DNA from: Rostratula benghalensis
Lineage: Eukaryota; Chordata; Aves; Charadriiformes; Rostratulidae
Assembly (NCBI GenBank): GCA_013399305.1
Contig: VXAI01000068.1
Location: forward strand, 418,331-482,330
Direction: 5' to 3'
DNA length: 64,000 nt
Shown: positions 16,341 to 32,632 of the stretch, one piece after another
Layout: each line of letters opens with the position of its first letter
How positions within the stretch are numbered: the first letter of the stretch is position 1
The notes under the pieces: model-generated
Seen by the model: only the letters and a program-made list of their open reading frames with translations
Told to the model about the DNA's origin: nothing
Databases searched by the model: none
Position numbers and translations under genes: made by a program

Positions 16341-17259
16341 AGAAAATGCTTTCTATGCTTGTGTTAAAGTTTAACATATCATTTTCAGCATCTGATTTTA
16401 GCAATTTTACTGGTGTGTAATCAAATTATACAGAAGAATTCTGCATGAAGTCTCATTCCTGCCTTTCAAGTTACTTAATGAAAATGTTGAGAACTACATG
16501 TATTTCTGGATTGGTGAGGAGAGTAATTATATTACAAGATTTGGATTACAAGGGAATTTACAGCAAAATCTGATGCATTTACAGACTGGCCTATTCTTTC
16601 TTGAATGACATATGGCTCTGAATCATAAACCAAGCATTGCTAGAACAGTATTGATTAGTTACTCTAAGTTTGTCACTGAGAAGAAAAAGATATTGAAGGC
16701 TCCTGTCTGCAGTTGTGGTGGAGGTAATTGATTGGGTTGTATTATCAGGTCCTCACATAAATACAGTTCACACAAAATCCCAAAATTCAGCTCATTTCAC
16801 TACAATATAGGAATACAATGTAGATTGTATAAAGAGGATATAATTTGTTGTGCATTAGTGATTAAAAAAAAAAAAAACTTATGGTAGAAACCTCAAAGGA
16901 AATATTCCATGATGCTAAGTAGTAGCATATTCTAGTTGTTTTTTACTAGTACACGATACATTAGATTCATAAAGTGAATGATTCTATTTATAAATGCTAT
17001 TTCTGTTGAAATTCATGTAAAGAATCCCAACAATCATCAATACAATAAAAATCAGACATAATATATATTAACTTTTCAATGGAAGTGCAGATATTAGATC
17101 TAAGCCTTTTGAATGCAAACTACATATAATACTGCCATCAAGATGTATTTTCAAACAATCAAAGTAGACAGTAACAATTGCAATATTTCCTTTTAGACAG
17201 AAAATATAGGTTCCTATTACTAAAAAATTGTCATGCCACAATTTCCTCTCATCATGTGG

Positions 17260-18000
17260 TTAAATAATATGTTGGTGGTTTGATTTTTTGCTTTATCCTA
17301 ACGAAAGTTTCAAAATTTTCACCAGAATGCATTTCTAGGAACTCCAATGGCGGGAGCTGTGACTTTGCTGGATGTGATCGCAAAGTGAAGGGGGCTGCTT
17401 AGATCAGGAAACTTCAAATACGTACACCTTAATTTTCCAAGTCATCAGTCTTCTAATTGCTGTAACACCATTCATTACGTTAGCATTAATATATGAAATA
17501 CATCTAGGCAATTTGCCCGGTTCTAAGTACAGTACATAGTTGTCTTCCATAAAGACTCAAGCCACCATTAATGAAAACTAATGGCCCATCAAAATTTGTA
17601 TTCAGCAGACTGCTTGAAATCTCCAAAGGACTGTCCACAATGCTGGTGTAGCAATTTTGGGCATCTAAAATTGCTATTTCCCAATGTGTTGCTGTTCCTA
17701 ATGCTAATTACCCAACAAAATGGATAAATACAACAATTCTAATGTATATTATAACCCAGTTTCAGCAACAAGATTGTAATTAGTGTCAAACAACACTCTT
17801 GTTAGCACAATCAAGCAAATAAAAAATTTAACTTCAATTCAATATTTAAAGGTGTCCAATTGTGATATTTCTCCCCTAGTTTGTGAGAGTTATCTTTATG
17901 CTACAGTCAAGTCATTTTGGATAGTTGTCTAGTATATTTTACAATAAATATAGAAATTAATTCTTCTTAATACTGGAACTCACAGATGAGCTATCTACCG
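17260..18000. promoter_or_regulatory. Candidate conserved non-coding element
   Basis: About 740 bases with no transposon similarity that I recognise, no long low-complexity runs, and many homeodomain-type cores (TAATTA/ATTA/TAAT). Examples are AATGCTAATTACCC near 17700 and ACGTTAGCATTAAT near 17480. The texture resembles vertebrate intronic enhancers, but this is inference only; conservation was not measured. Confidence 0.3.
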
Positions 18001-18248
18001 AGAGAATATATATCAATAATGCAGAAATAGTTCAAAAGTCTCCTTAGAATTGTGGTAAAAAATAGCTGTCTGGGGGTTTTGGGTGCAAGACTGGCGTGTG
18101 GTGTATACTGGCCACCCAGCAGTTTCTGAGCAATTAAAACCTGTGTTCTTTAGGTTTTTGGGTGTAACTGGCCAGTTGTGACCAGTTCATGTTTTGTGGT
18201 GTGTAGGTAAGAGGTTTGTCCTCAAGATATCTGTACCTTGGAATTTGT

Positions 18249-18386
18249 GGGTTGCTTGTTAGTTTAGTTTTGGGTTTCTTTGTTTTTTGTTTGCGATTGG
18301 TTTTGTGTTTTGGATTGGGTTTTGTTTGGGTTTGGGTTTTTTGTGGGTTTTCTTGTTGTTGGTTTTTTGGGGTTTTTTTTTTTTGT
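18249..18386 (+). repeat. GT-rich low-complexity tract, possible G-quadruplex
   Basis: About 140 bases almost free of A and C. GGG runs at 18317, 18328, 18334 and 18345 have spacers of 8, 3 and 8 bases, a relaxed G-quadruplex pattern on the non-template strand. It ends in a T12 run. Confidence 0.8.
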
Positions 18387-21300
18387 TAATATGCCTGCCT
18401 TATAGGGGCTTGCATGAATTTCATGTTAAATTTTCAGATTGTGTTCTTATTTAGTTCCCCATACTGTATCCATATCTCCTTCTGAAATGTGTACTATACC
18501 ATGTGAAACTCCATGTAAAAGCAGAGTACACACTAGTCCAGTAAGATTTTGTAAGTTATATTTTTAATTAAATGTTTATCCAGATGTCATCTTAACAAAG
18601 ATGAAAGAGTTAATAGAACCATCACGGAGTGTATTTTGAGTATTCACTGGTGATTTGTTCTTTTCAATGGTATATGTGGCATAGAAAACTGCTCAGCCTC
18701 TGTGTTCATAGTTAGGTACTTCAAGGACTAGTAATGAGTTTATGAAATAAGAACTCTGTGGTCTGACACCACTGATGAAAATTGTTTAGATATTGCTAAC
18801 TGTAAAGCAGCAAGTGTCTTATTTAGTGGCTCAGGCAGGAAAAGAGATAGATGATGGAACACTCAGTCGGTTTTGTAGGAATGGTTTTGCTCTGTACTAA
18901 TACTGAAGGGGAGAAAGGAAAGTATGTGTGGTGTAGGGAATTGTCGGTAATTGAACTCTTTGATTAAGCACATGCCATGCCTTCATCTCTCAGTAAAAGA
19001 ATACAGAAAGGTGGTTACTTGGGGTTTTTGTTTGCTTCCTTTCCCTAAAGAGTCAGGTAAGTCAGCAGATTGCAGTCTTGGGAGCTACTAAAACCATAGC
19101 CAAGTGTGAGATTTTCTACAACATATTAAAGAAATAAAGTGTTTGAGCACTTCTTTGAACTGAGGGATGCCAAACACCAAAACTGTTTTTTGCTTCCTTC
19201 CTGTACTCCTGAGGGAAGAAGAAAATCTCAGTGTTCTATGCAAAAAAATCTATAGTCTCCTATGCACGAAGCAGCAGTAATTACCTGAATTATTTAATGG
19301 GCTGTTCTGATTCATGATGAAATAGGTGATTTGAAGGCTGAAATCACTTCTTCACATACAATCATGTTATTGAAAAAGTTACCTTAAACTTTAGGATATT
19401 ATAATTCATTATTGTGGGACATAGACTTACAGGAAAAATAAAAAAAGAGAAAGCCAAAAGGCAAATTCCCATGATTTCACGTATGGATTGTATCGCACAA
19501 TCACTTTTATATTCTTTTCTCATATCTGTCTTTCTCTTATAATTCACACCATCAAAATGGAGCACAGGAATTTCTTGTTCGCAGGATAATATGATAAAAA
19601 GCATCATTGGATGCAAGCTACTTTTAACTTAAAAGATTGATATTTCAGGATAATCTTTTTACTCAGTCAATTCTGCCACCTTTGGATGCATAGGAGGATA
19701 GATTTCCTTTGTATTTTACACAGATTTCATTGGAGAGTTCTATTGGTGTCTTCAAGTCTTTATATTCAGAATATTTTTGTTCTATGGATTCTTGTCTCAT
19801 CATATACCTATGAAGACTACTCAGTAAATGCTTTTTTCCTTTATATTTTCAAAGTGCTGGAACTTACTAGTTATTACAATGGAAATTATTTTTCAGATCT
19901 GCAACTTTCATCATGAAACACTCTACTGTCTGGCTCTATAAATCAGTTATTTAAATATTAAAACTGCAACATAGGCAACAATTCATTTAACTGAAAAGAA
20001 AATTAAGTAGAAATTAAGCCAATATACAATATCTGCTGCAAAGGCATTGTTCCTGAAGTTTTGAAGTTATATGGTTTTTGTGGATTTTTCTTTTTAATCT
20101 GTGTTTTACTTCTGGTTCATCTACAGTAATGAGTTTTTCTGTCTGAAATGAAAAAGCTGATGATGTCAAACTCACAATTATACAGACTTGCCCCATTTAA
20201 TTATTTCATTTAAGATGTCAAAAAGATACACTGCTATATGGAGGAAAAAAAAGGAAATGTTCACGCTTTTTCTTCATGTAGAATGTTACTGTGAGATTGT
20301 TTCACAGTATTTAATACTTTAAATGTAGTCATGAGTGAAATATTAACTCACTGCAGAGCTACAGTAACCCGAGCATGTGTATTACCCATATACTGCCATC
20401 TACATTGTTCCAGCTTGAAAATCCAAGTGACAATTTAAACAAAAAGTTGTATTCTAATTGCCACTATAATTTATTTTCATTTTTTCTGTTGTTTTTCCTC
20501 TCGTAGTTAAATTTAACGTTTGCATGAAAACTGTGTTGTGTTGCCCTTGAGACTATTGCTTAAGGTCTGAATTAATATGGTATTAAAACATCAGCTAATT
20601 CAGTTTGTTTAAAATAGTTACTTCTCCAAAGGGCTGAGAGCAGGGGGAAGTTTTTTGCACGTATTTTTAGACTGCTGTGTTAACTGAGAGCATACAACGG
20701 AGATGAGCCAATGAGACCTTGCTTCTTTATTGAGACTTCCTAGAAGGCTGGTACCAGAAGTACATTTTATTTGATGGATTAAATTTTACTAACAACATAG
20801 CTTAAATTTCTCTATAATACAGGAAAAATCCTCAGGGGATTTATATACATAACAGAATGTATATGGGGGGAGGTTATATTTATATACCTAATACAAAAAT
20901 CCATAATTTCTTTTCTGAAGGAGTGATCTACATCACTCAAGTGATTGACTTGGCTAAGTCAGGAAGGAAGGGATAACCCACAATGAGCCTGGAGGAGGTC
21001 ACTGTTCTAAGTCTTGGGACTTAAAAACTTAAAGGCTCGGGGTGTTCTGGCATTCAAGGAAAATGGGAAACCAAGCACTGAGAAATGCATTAAAGACTGG
21101 GAAACTTGTCCACCTGGGACATTGAAGCCATCCCATCATACATCTGGGTCCACTCTAAGGACTGTGAGGGTTGATGTACTAAGGACTTTGAATCAGAAGA
21201 TCGGTTGTGGTTTCTGTATCAGTGTTTGCCCATTAGTTCATGGAAGTTTGAGTTTGATGTCAGAACTGTTCAAAATAATATTCTGATGCATTGGGAGGCG

Positions 21301-22869
21301 CAGTCTGCTTTTCTTCTTTTTTTCCTTCATGATTTCTGTTACTAATTATAATTTGCGTTTAATGAAAAATATATTTTTTTTAAATTACAAACAATTTTTT
21401 CACTTGTGAAAATGAATTCCTTCCCTAGAGTAGTCAGGAGGATTTCCTTATATAACTAGGCATTTTACTTTAGGATTTTCTGTGGAAGTAGCCTCAAATC
21501 AGCAGTTATTGCTACAGAAGTGGAACAGATAAAGTCTGCTGTCACGTGTCCTGCATTTTAATAATACAGGACCTTCAGCTTTTCTCCATAACATTCTCTG
21601 CATAACAGCTCCCGTGCTCTATCCCACATCTTTCAACCTAAGACCTCACCCAAGTTTCTCTTCTGCCCAACAGATGTCTCCAATGCAAGCACTTGTAGAG
21701 CATTTCCCCGTTCACAGTTGAACAATTTGCTCTCTCAATACCCCATTTTCTTCTCATATTCCTTAAATTTTCCTTTTTTTCTCTCCACACTATTCTCCAT
21801 CTTCTCTGTGTCAAAACAAAGCATGGGCTGTTGCCACTCTGGAGCTGTGCGTGAAGTGAGATGCCGGCCAGCACGTGTGCTGCGTGGCCATCTGTCTGCA
21901 GCAATGGAAGGGACTCAACCAGTCAATCATCCCTCTCTCTCACAGCGTACTGGGGCTCAGTCAGACCAGATTTGGTACAAAGGTGGCTTTTGAGTTCATC
22001 AGGGAAGGGGAAGCAATGGCAGATGCGTGTTCTTGGTTTCACTTCAAAGGGAAATCTGTATTTTGACAAAGGGTGCCCTAGCGCCGTGCGTTCATTTTTT
22101 CCCCAAGGTTTGAAATAGTTATCAAAAATTAGCAGAAGTATCCTATGCCTCTACTATCAGAAGTTGTTCCCATTACACTTCATAGAATTAGCTGTCAGTG
22201 CTTGGATTTGGTAGATTTGCTAGTACAATCCTCACTGAAATAATGCTTTCATGCAATGACTGAAGGGTGACATGAGGAGTTAGCACTGGCTGTTTTCTGT
22301 ATGTCTGGTGTGACCTGTGTTTCAGTCTCTCCCATACAGAAAAGGCCTCTCTTTGGACAGGAAAGGATTGGATTTGCTTTGCTTCCAGCAACCCTTGAGC
22401 TTGATGACTACTGGGAACAAGCAGGCTGAAATTAGTTATGATAAACACAAATATATTGTGTTATGAGGGAAAAAGAGCTGAAGGACTTTGCTTTGCTTAG
22501 GTAAGGAGCTCTTCTCTGTGAACATTCAGTCACTATGAGTTAGCTGAGTTCTTTAGGAAGCAATTTTAAGTTCTCAAGTGTTTAGTTAAAATTGGACAGT
22601 AAGCACTGTCACCGTGTTTATGGTTCTTTTGGATCCGACAAAAGTTGCTTGCCTTCTAGAAATACACTTTTGAAATTTCAGCGCATTCTTTAGTTGAGTA
22701 TAAACTGATCTGTTGCCATTTATCTTGTGGAAGATGCAAACTAACATATTTTTAGATATGTATGAAACAAATTATTCTATCTTGTGTGTGCAATCCTGGT
22801 GGCTACATATGTGAAAGGTAAATGTTGGGTTGTTTTTTGTGGGGTTTTTTCAACTTTTTTTGAGGACTC

Positions 22870-23228
22870 CAGCTCTGGACTTTTAGAAGCCTTCCAGTAC
22901 TTAAAAGGAGCCTACAGGATTGATGAGGAGGGACTCTTTGTCCAGGAGTGTAGTGATAGGATGAAGGGTAGTGCTTTTAATCTGAAAGAGGGGAGATTTA
23001 GATTAGATACCACCAAGAAATTATTTTTTGTGAGGGTGGTGAGGCACTGGAATGGGTTGCCCAGAGAAGCTGTGGATGCCCCATCCCTGGAAGTGTTCAA
23101 GGCCAGGCTGGATGGGGCCCTGAGCAACCTGCTCTGGCCAGAGGTGTCCCTGCACATGTCAGGGGGCCTGGAATTAGGTGATCTTTAAGGTCCCTTCCAA
23201 GCTAAACCAGTCATGATTGTATGATTTT
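22870..23228 (+). mobile_element. CR1 LINE 3' fragment
   Basis: Sense-orientation CR1. It contains GGTGGTGAGGCACTGGAATG, GGTTGCCCAGAGAAGCTGTG, CCCATCCCTGGAAGTGTTCA, AGGCCAGGCTGGATGGGGCC, GGTGATCTTTAAGGTCCCTT and ends CATGATTGTATGATT. An open frame of 134 codons at 22784-23188 is a by-product of this element and its flank, not a gene. Its wording differs from the copy at 15942, so it is probably another CR1 subfamily. Confidence 0.93.
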
Positions 23229-23326
23229 GGTACCCTGATTCTCAAATTGTGGTAGTCTTAGATGTGATATAGGGGTGAGCAGTCCTTGGGTGCCCAGTGT
23301 CATGACACCTGTTTGATCCCTGATAC

Positions 23327-23392
23327 ATAGTATATATTTTATATATGTATTATGTAATATATATATATTATATATATATACAATATATAAAT
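23327..23392. repeat. AT-rich tract with dyad symmetry
   Basis: Mostly alternating T/A blocks (TATATATT, ATATATATATATTA, TATATATATATA) just after the CR1 copy. It could form hairpins or a cruciform. No protein-coding content. Confidence 0.85.
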
Positions 23393-25036
23393 TACAGCCA
23401 TTATGTGTAGCAGTGCAGTACTACAGAGCTTGTCCATCATCACCCTGGAGTCTTAAACAAATCACTGACAGGACGCAGCTGTTGTAGAAAGCTGTTCTAT
23501 GGTCTTGATGTCATCCTTCAGAGCTACAGTAAAGGTAATAAACGTGGCCTTTTATGTGTGGAGGAGTATAAAGAATACAAAGACAGTGAAGGGCATTTTT
23601 AGCTTTCTTCTGATTTCCCCTCATTTTAACCTATTCTGTCTTCCAAGCCTCAGCAGTAGGGAATACAGATTTTCTGAGAGCTGCTGTGAAGGTTTTCAAA
23701 AATGTATATTTAATATTATTTTCTTCTCTTTCCTTTATTTTTTCTTGCTGTGTTTTCTGATAGGTCTTTGATGCTTTCTCCTTTTTGTTTTGTGGTTGTT
23801 GTGACTTATTTTATAGCCCATTTGTACAATATCAAGTGACGTATGAAACGTGAAATATTGAAAACCTGGTAGGAATACCACCCCAATACTGGTTGAAGGA
23901 AAAGTAGTAAAGAATATCACCTCAATGAAATTATAAACTGTTGACACTGTGGCATCTTACTAGCTGTCATTAGTTGAAAAAACAAGTAGCAGACTCTGTA
24001 ACTGAAGAGGCTCTTTCATTAGTTCCAGCAGGTAATGAGTTAAAGTATTAAAATGCCTAACTGATAAGCGCTGTGTATTTCTGAACAAAACTGAAGCAAT
24101 CTCTAATGTTGATATTTAAATTACTTTAATAGGGCTTCAAAAATAACATTTTCTTGGAAGTGATGTGATGTATAGTTTTCAGTTTCTGGACATCTCTTTA
24201 AAGTTGCTTGTCTTCATACACTGTTGTTTGAATTGATATGGAGTTTATCTTTTCGTAATACTCACATTTGTATCTTAATTTCTTTTTAAATAAAAATTTA
24301 CATGCCTCTAAGTAATATGGCCATGACAATGTGACCAAGCTTAGCATTTCTACCCTCGTGTCACTTAGCATCCTGGCTGAATTTAAACGACATCTTTATG
24401 GCTCAAGTAACTTGAAATCCCACCCTTGAAAAATATGTTGCATATACTGAAACCGTGCATCAAGTTAGAATTCTGTCATGAGGTTTTGACAAATCCTACG
24501 TACTATGATTCAAGTATTCTGCGTGTGTGGATTGACGGGGATGGTTTGAAGTTTTATGCTAGAATGTGCATCGCAGCTCTCATTTTTAATTTGGCTTTAA
24601 AATCTTGTGTTAATTATCATGGAAAAATTTTAGTATTCTTGTAAGTTGGTAATTTTGATAATTTTAAGGCAGTAACAAGATCCTTTATTATTTTTATTAT
24701 TTCTAGGGTGTTTTCATGCTTATTAATTTGAACACTCAAGTCAAGCAAAGCTTAAGAACAATCCCTGTGTAGCAGCAGGGATGTATTATATCATCTGTGA
24801 ATAAGGTTTTGTAACTTTTGATTATGAGTTGGTAATTCAGTTTTTCCACTTCAAAAAAATGTTCAAAACCTATCACCTCGAGAGAAAAAACAGTAAATTT
24901 ATAAATCCAAATGTGTAGGTTTAAAAAAAAAACCCCAAACAACACATTATTTGTTCTTTAAGCAATTTTCCTTAAAATTGATCTGAGAATTAACCTCAAA
25001 AAGCTTTTTCCCACCCTTTGATAGTGATCCTCTTAA

Positions 25037-28628
<3,592 letters not shown>

Positions 28629-31429
28629 TAGTTTAGTGTGTGTATGGTAACTATTGTATCATATTCTTTTTGAAGGAAATAAGCACCCAGTTTTCTAACC
28701 TTCTAAGTAGCTACAACTGTAGTTAAAGGAATTGGAAGTTGATCATGTGTTGCACTGTTCACATCTAGTTATTTATTTTTTACAGTAGATAGGGAAAAAA
28801 ATGTATTATATATATGTAGATTGCATTAGGAGTACTATCTGCTATTTTTCAGTGGAGACATCACAGAGAACTCGAGTAAGCAACTTGTGGTTTTACAGAA
28901 AGTGGTCATAAATCTGTAGGAAAGCAGGTTCCATTAGTTCCGTTTTCATAGAAAAAAAACCCACCCAGCTTTTCCCACTGAATTTCCTTAGGCCTATGAA
29001 CTGCACCAAGCAGGTGGGCTTGACGGCTGAGCGGGATGGTTTTCTTTTTGTCCAGTCAATTTCAGCTGCTTCACTGTGGCCCACAAGCCAACTCTTTATC
29101 TTTTGTTTCTTTTGTTTTGTTTTTGCTTATCTTGTTTCTTCCTTTTGAAAGCAGATGTTCCAACAGCCTGAGGAACAGGCGTTTCTGTTTAAGTACAATG
29201 CATAGCTTTCTACTGGAGGGTATAAACAGGAAACTCGTTTTAGTTTTGATTAGTTCTGATATCCTCACAAATTTCTTCTGAAATGAGGGGGTTTCTGTTT
29301 TGTGTGCATGTGAAAGAAAGGGGAAAGAAATTAAGGATCAGATCCTGAAGAGTAATATGCATACATCTCCCACTGGTTCTAAACACTCTCTGAATATCCT
29401 CAAAGATGTTAGGAAATTTTGATTACTTCACAGAAAATAAGAGATCTGTGATCAAGTAGTGACCTGAAAACTTCTTGTATATCTCTATATTTTAATGGAT
29501 TAGGTCTTTGACCAACCTTCCACTAAACTGTCTCATGAGCAGTTTTTATTACCCATTGAGTTTACAAACTAGCAGTTTAGAAAAAAAGTTTTGTTACTTA
29601 TATGCATAAGAACGTTGGCTTCCTGAAACATACAATTATTTTGTCATACTCCTTTTTTTTCCATTTTGAAATAAATTCTGCCTGTGAATTCAGAGAGCCT
29701 AACTTTTTGCTTAAGTATATGTTAATATATGACTTTATATTAGCAATAGACCTTTTCCTGCTTGCTGTTTGACTACTTTAACACACAGGTATCACTAAAC
29801 CTTTGTTAACAGCTTAGTAGTTGAATTCATTGAAGTATCCTCTTTTGGCCTGCATTCTTCACTTCATTTGGCCTGATGCTCTTGCACCTCTACTCTGCCT
29901 AGTGAAATTCCAAGTTCACTCAACATTTTGTAGTGCCTTCGTACTCGTAGATATTGCTTTCAAACCAGTGACAGCTAATACTCAGAGCTTTCATTACATC
30001 ATAGGTATACTTCAGTCACAGTCTACTGAGACATAAAAATCACTTAAAAGCCAGTGCCTTGATACACATATCTTACATGGGAAAGACTGATACAGCTCAT
30101 TTCACCTATTCCTGGAAAGCTACAGGATAATACAGAAGTGGTAGCTGCGTTTGTCTGTGACAAAGAGTACTAAGACGATGTGATGGGATTTTCCAGGAAT
30201 TATATTTTTTATTATAGTAAACTTATCTTAAATATCATTTTTTAATTCACATCCTGCAAGCTTTACAAAGTTGTGATGTGCAATTTAGAAATCTGAAATT
30301 TGACCTTTCAGTTCTAAAATACTGATAATAGGATTTTATTGGGGTTTTTGCATCCTGTGTTTTCTTTAATTTGGGGATTATTTCTTTTAGCATAGTCTGC
30401 TTATAGGGTATGCCAGTTCCTACTTCAGAGATTGTTGGACTTCACTAGTCCATATCAAATTAATACTTTAGAAGAATAAAAAATTGATAATGACAAATGC
30501 ATTGCTAAACATGAATGTAAATCTTCTGTAGCAGTGAAATCACAAGAGGATGCTGTCTTATAAAACATTACAGTTCAGCTTTCAAGAGCATTTCAGCTTA
30601 AACAGCAGGTTTTTTTCTCATTTTGTTATTTTCTGAATTCATCCCTAAAACCTTTGATGATCAAATATGATTCAGAAGGCAAGTGGAGGTATGCTGGTTG
30701 GGTTTTGTTTTATCATTATTATTATTATCATTTTTCACTTAGTTGACTATTGCTTGTGTTTCATTCTTAATCATGAAAGATTCCCAAATTCTGATCTACC
30801 CTTACTAACGTTTATGCATGCAGAGTGGCTAAAATACATTAACATATGCTTGTACTGTAGCATATCATAGTTAAAAGACTTAAAGTAATATTTTTGCAGA
30901 CATGAAAGAGCTAGAAGATGAATGTACCTTTTTTCTCCCTATGCCTTGGTACTTCTAAACTCTCATAAAAGAACTACTAGAGTAGTTTTGACCTTTGGAC
31001 TTTCTCAGAGGTTGTTCAGAGTGGGGCTGCCAGTGTTATTTCAGACATTGGTTTATAAAATGGAGTGTGATTCTAGTAGCCTTTCATTTCTGTATTTTTA
31101 AAGATATCGGCATCAATTCCTCCCTGCTGCTGCAGACTTCTTCACAAATGCAAATGCACTTTGTTTTTTCCTGTCAACATTGTTCCAGGAAGCTCATCGT
31201 AATTGTTTCCCTAATATCTGGTTTGCAGATAAGTTGTTATTTCATGGGGTGGGAGGTGCTCTGTGCTTAAGCTTGGTCTGGCTGGAGGAGAATCTGCATG
31301 GCAGAGAAACACTACTGTGTTGGAGACATCAAGGGCATTTTGACTGTTGAAGAAATGAGATCATGTCTTTCTGCGTCATCATAATTTGTTTACCTGTAAT
31401 GGGATGGTCTTTAAATTGGTGGGTAGAAC

Positions 31430-31500
31430 TCTTAAATCCAAAACACAGCAGGTACTAGGAAGAAAATTAACTCTATCCCAGCTGAAAGCAGGACAGTTTC
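31430..31500 (-). mobile_element. Avian LTR fragment (5' end of an LTR, reversed)
   Basis: Reads CTTAAATCCAAAACACAGCA, then GGTACTAGGAAGAAAATTAA and CTCTATCCCAGCTGAAAGCA. From memory this is the reverse complement of the start of the same bird LTR family whose 3' end appears at 5095-5335. Only about 70 bases remain. The family assignment needs a repeat library. Confidence 0.55.
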
Positions 31501-31892
31501 CAAGAAAATGATCCTGTTCATCAGGAAACACTGCCTTATCTCCTACGGTCACAGAGGGCACAAGCCACTTGAAGAGTAGTAGAATCCTGAAGTACAATGC
31601 AAAGTGGTTACCTGACTGTTTTTATTAGCGCCAAAAAGCCTCCAAGAAGGTGGAGTAATTGCTAAAATTGTTGGTAGTTTTGAAATAATTGCATTATTGC
31701 TGAGCCTCTTTCAGGTCTGCAGTAGCTCACTGCAGAAACAGCTTCAGATTTGCAAGGTTTTGCCTTTGTGAAAAGCAGAGCTGAACTTGGTGGGAGCTGG
31801 GAACCCAGGGGTTTTCTGTCACATATTTCACCCCACTTTCACTTCAATTTCCTCTCCCAGTCTAACTCGTGCTCTCATTGTGCCTCCAGGCA

Positions 31893-32545
31893 CTGGTATC
31901 TGTGGTGGTATTATGGTTTGGACCAGTCAGAACAACAGATGATGTCCTCTCCCTCTCCCCCCTCTAAGAAAAAGAGAGGAGGGGAAGAGATTAAAGACAT
32001 GTATGAGTTTAGAAAAAACTAAACTAATTATAATATAAATAAATAATGAAATAATAAATAAGAAAAAGAAAAAATAAAAAGAAAAAATAGGGTATAGTAT
32101 ATACAAAACGGTATCAAGCTCCCAGGATGATGATCACATCACCCTCAGGCATTGGGAAAAGTCCCAGACTGGACTCAGTGATGGACAGGAGCTGGATTCC
32201 AGCTCTGGAGTCAGGAATGCTCGGATCAGGGCCAAAGGCAGACGAACAGACAGGGTCTTCCTCAGACATCGGCCATTAAAGAAAGAGAATTGACCCTTTG
32301 ATCCCTCAGCTTTTATACTGAGCATGTTCTGGATGGGATGGAATACCCTCGTTGGTCAGTTTGGTGTCACCTCTCCTGTCCCCTCCTCACCACAGGGGTG
32401 ATGCCTTGACACCTCTCCGCCTCTGACCCTCCAAATAATGCAATTCCCTGCCCTTGGTTGTTCTAGCAATGAGTGTAAGCAAGGGCCTCTCTGCACACCA
32501 TTCCTGGGTATAAATCAGGTCTGATCACTGTGAGAGGGGACAGTT
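31893..32545 (-). mobile_element. LTR of an avian endogenous retrovirus (probable solo LTR)
   Basis: About 650 bases, GC-richer than the intron, read on the minus strand. It carries a TATA-box-like TATAAAAGCTGAGGGATC (complement of about 32303-32320) preceded by GAACATGCTCAG, an arrangement I recall from bird ERV LTR promoters. A long A/T-rich segment downstream (about 32010-32100) would be the R/U5 side. There is no gag, pol or env remnant on either side, so solo-LTR formation by recombination is the simplest reading. Boundaries are approximate; no target-site duplication was established. Confidence 0.6.
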
Positions 32546-32595
32546 TCTGACCAATCTGCTGTTAATTTCAGAGTTTAGTTAGAGAAGGCCCAGCT

Positions 32596-32632
32596 AAAAA
32601 AAAAATATATATATATATATAAAACCCCCCCC
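32596..32632. repeat. A-run, AT microsatellite and C-run
   Basis: A10 (32596-32605), then alternating AT to about 32621, AAAA and eight Cs (32625-32632). Compound simple repeat. Confidence 0.88.

Noticed and set aside
22784..23188. 134-codon sense ORF as a gene
   Set aside because: Most of it is the translated 3' part of a CR1 LINE copy.
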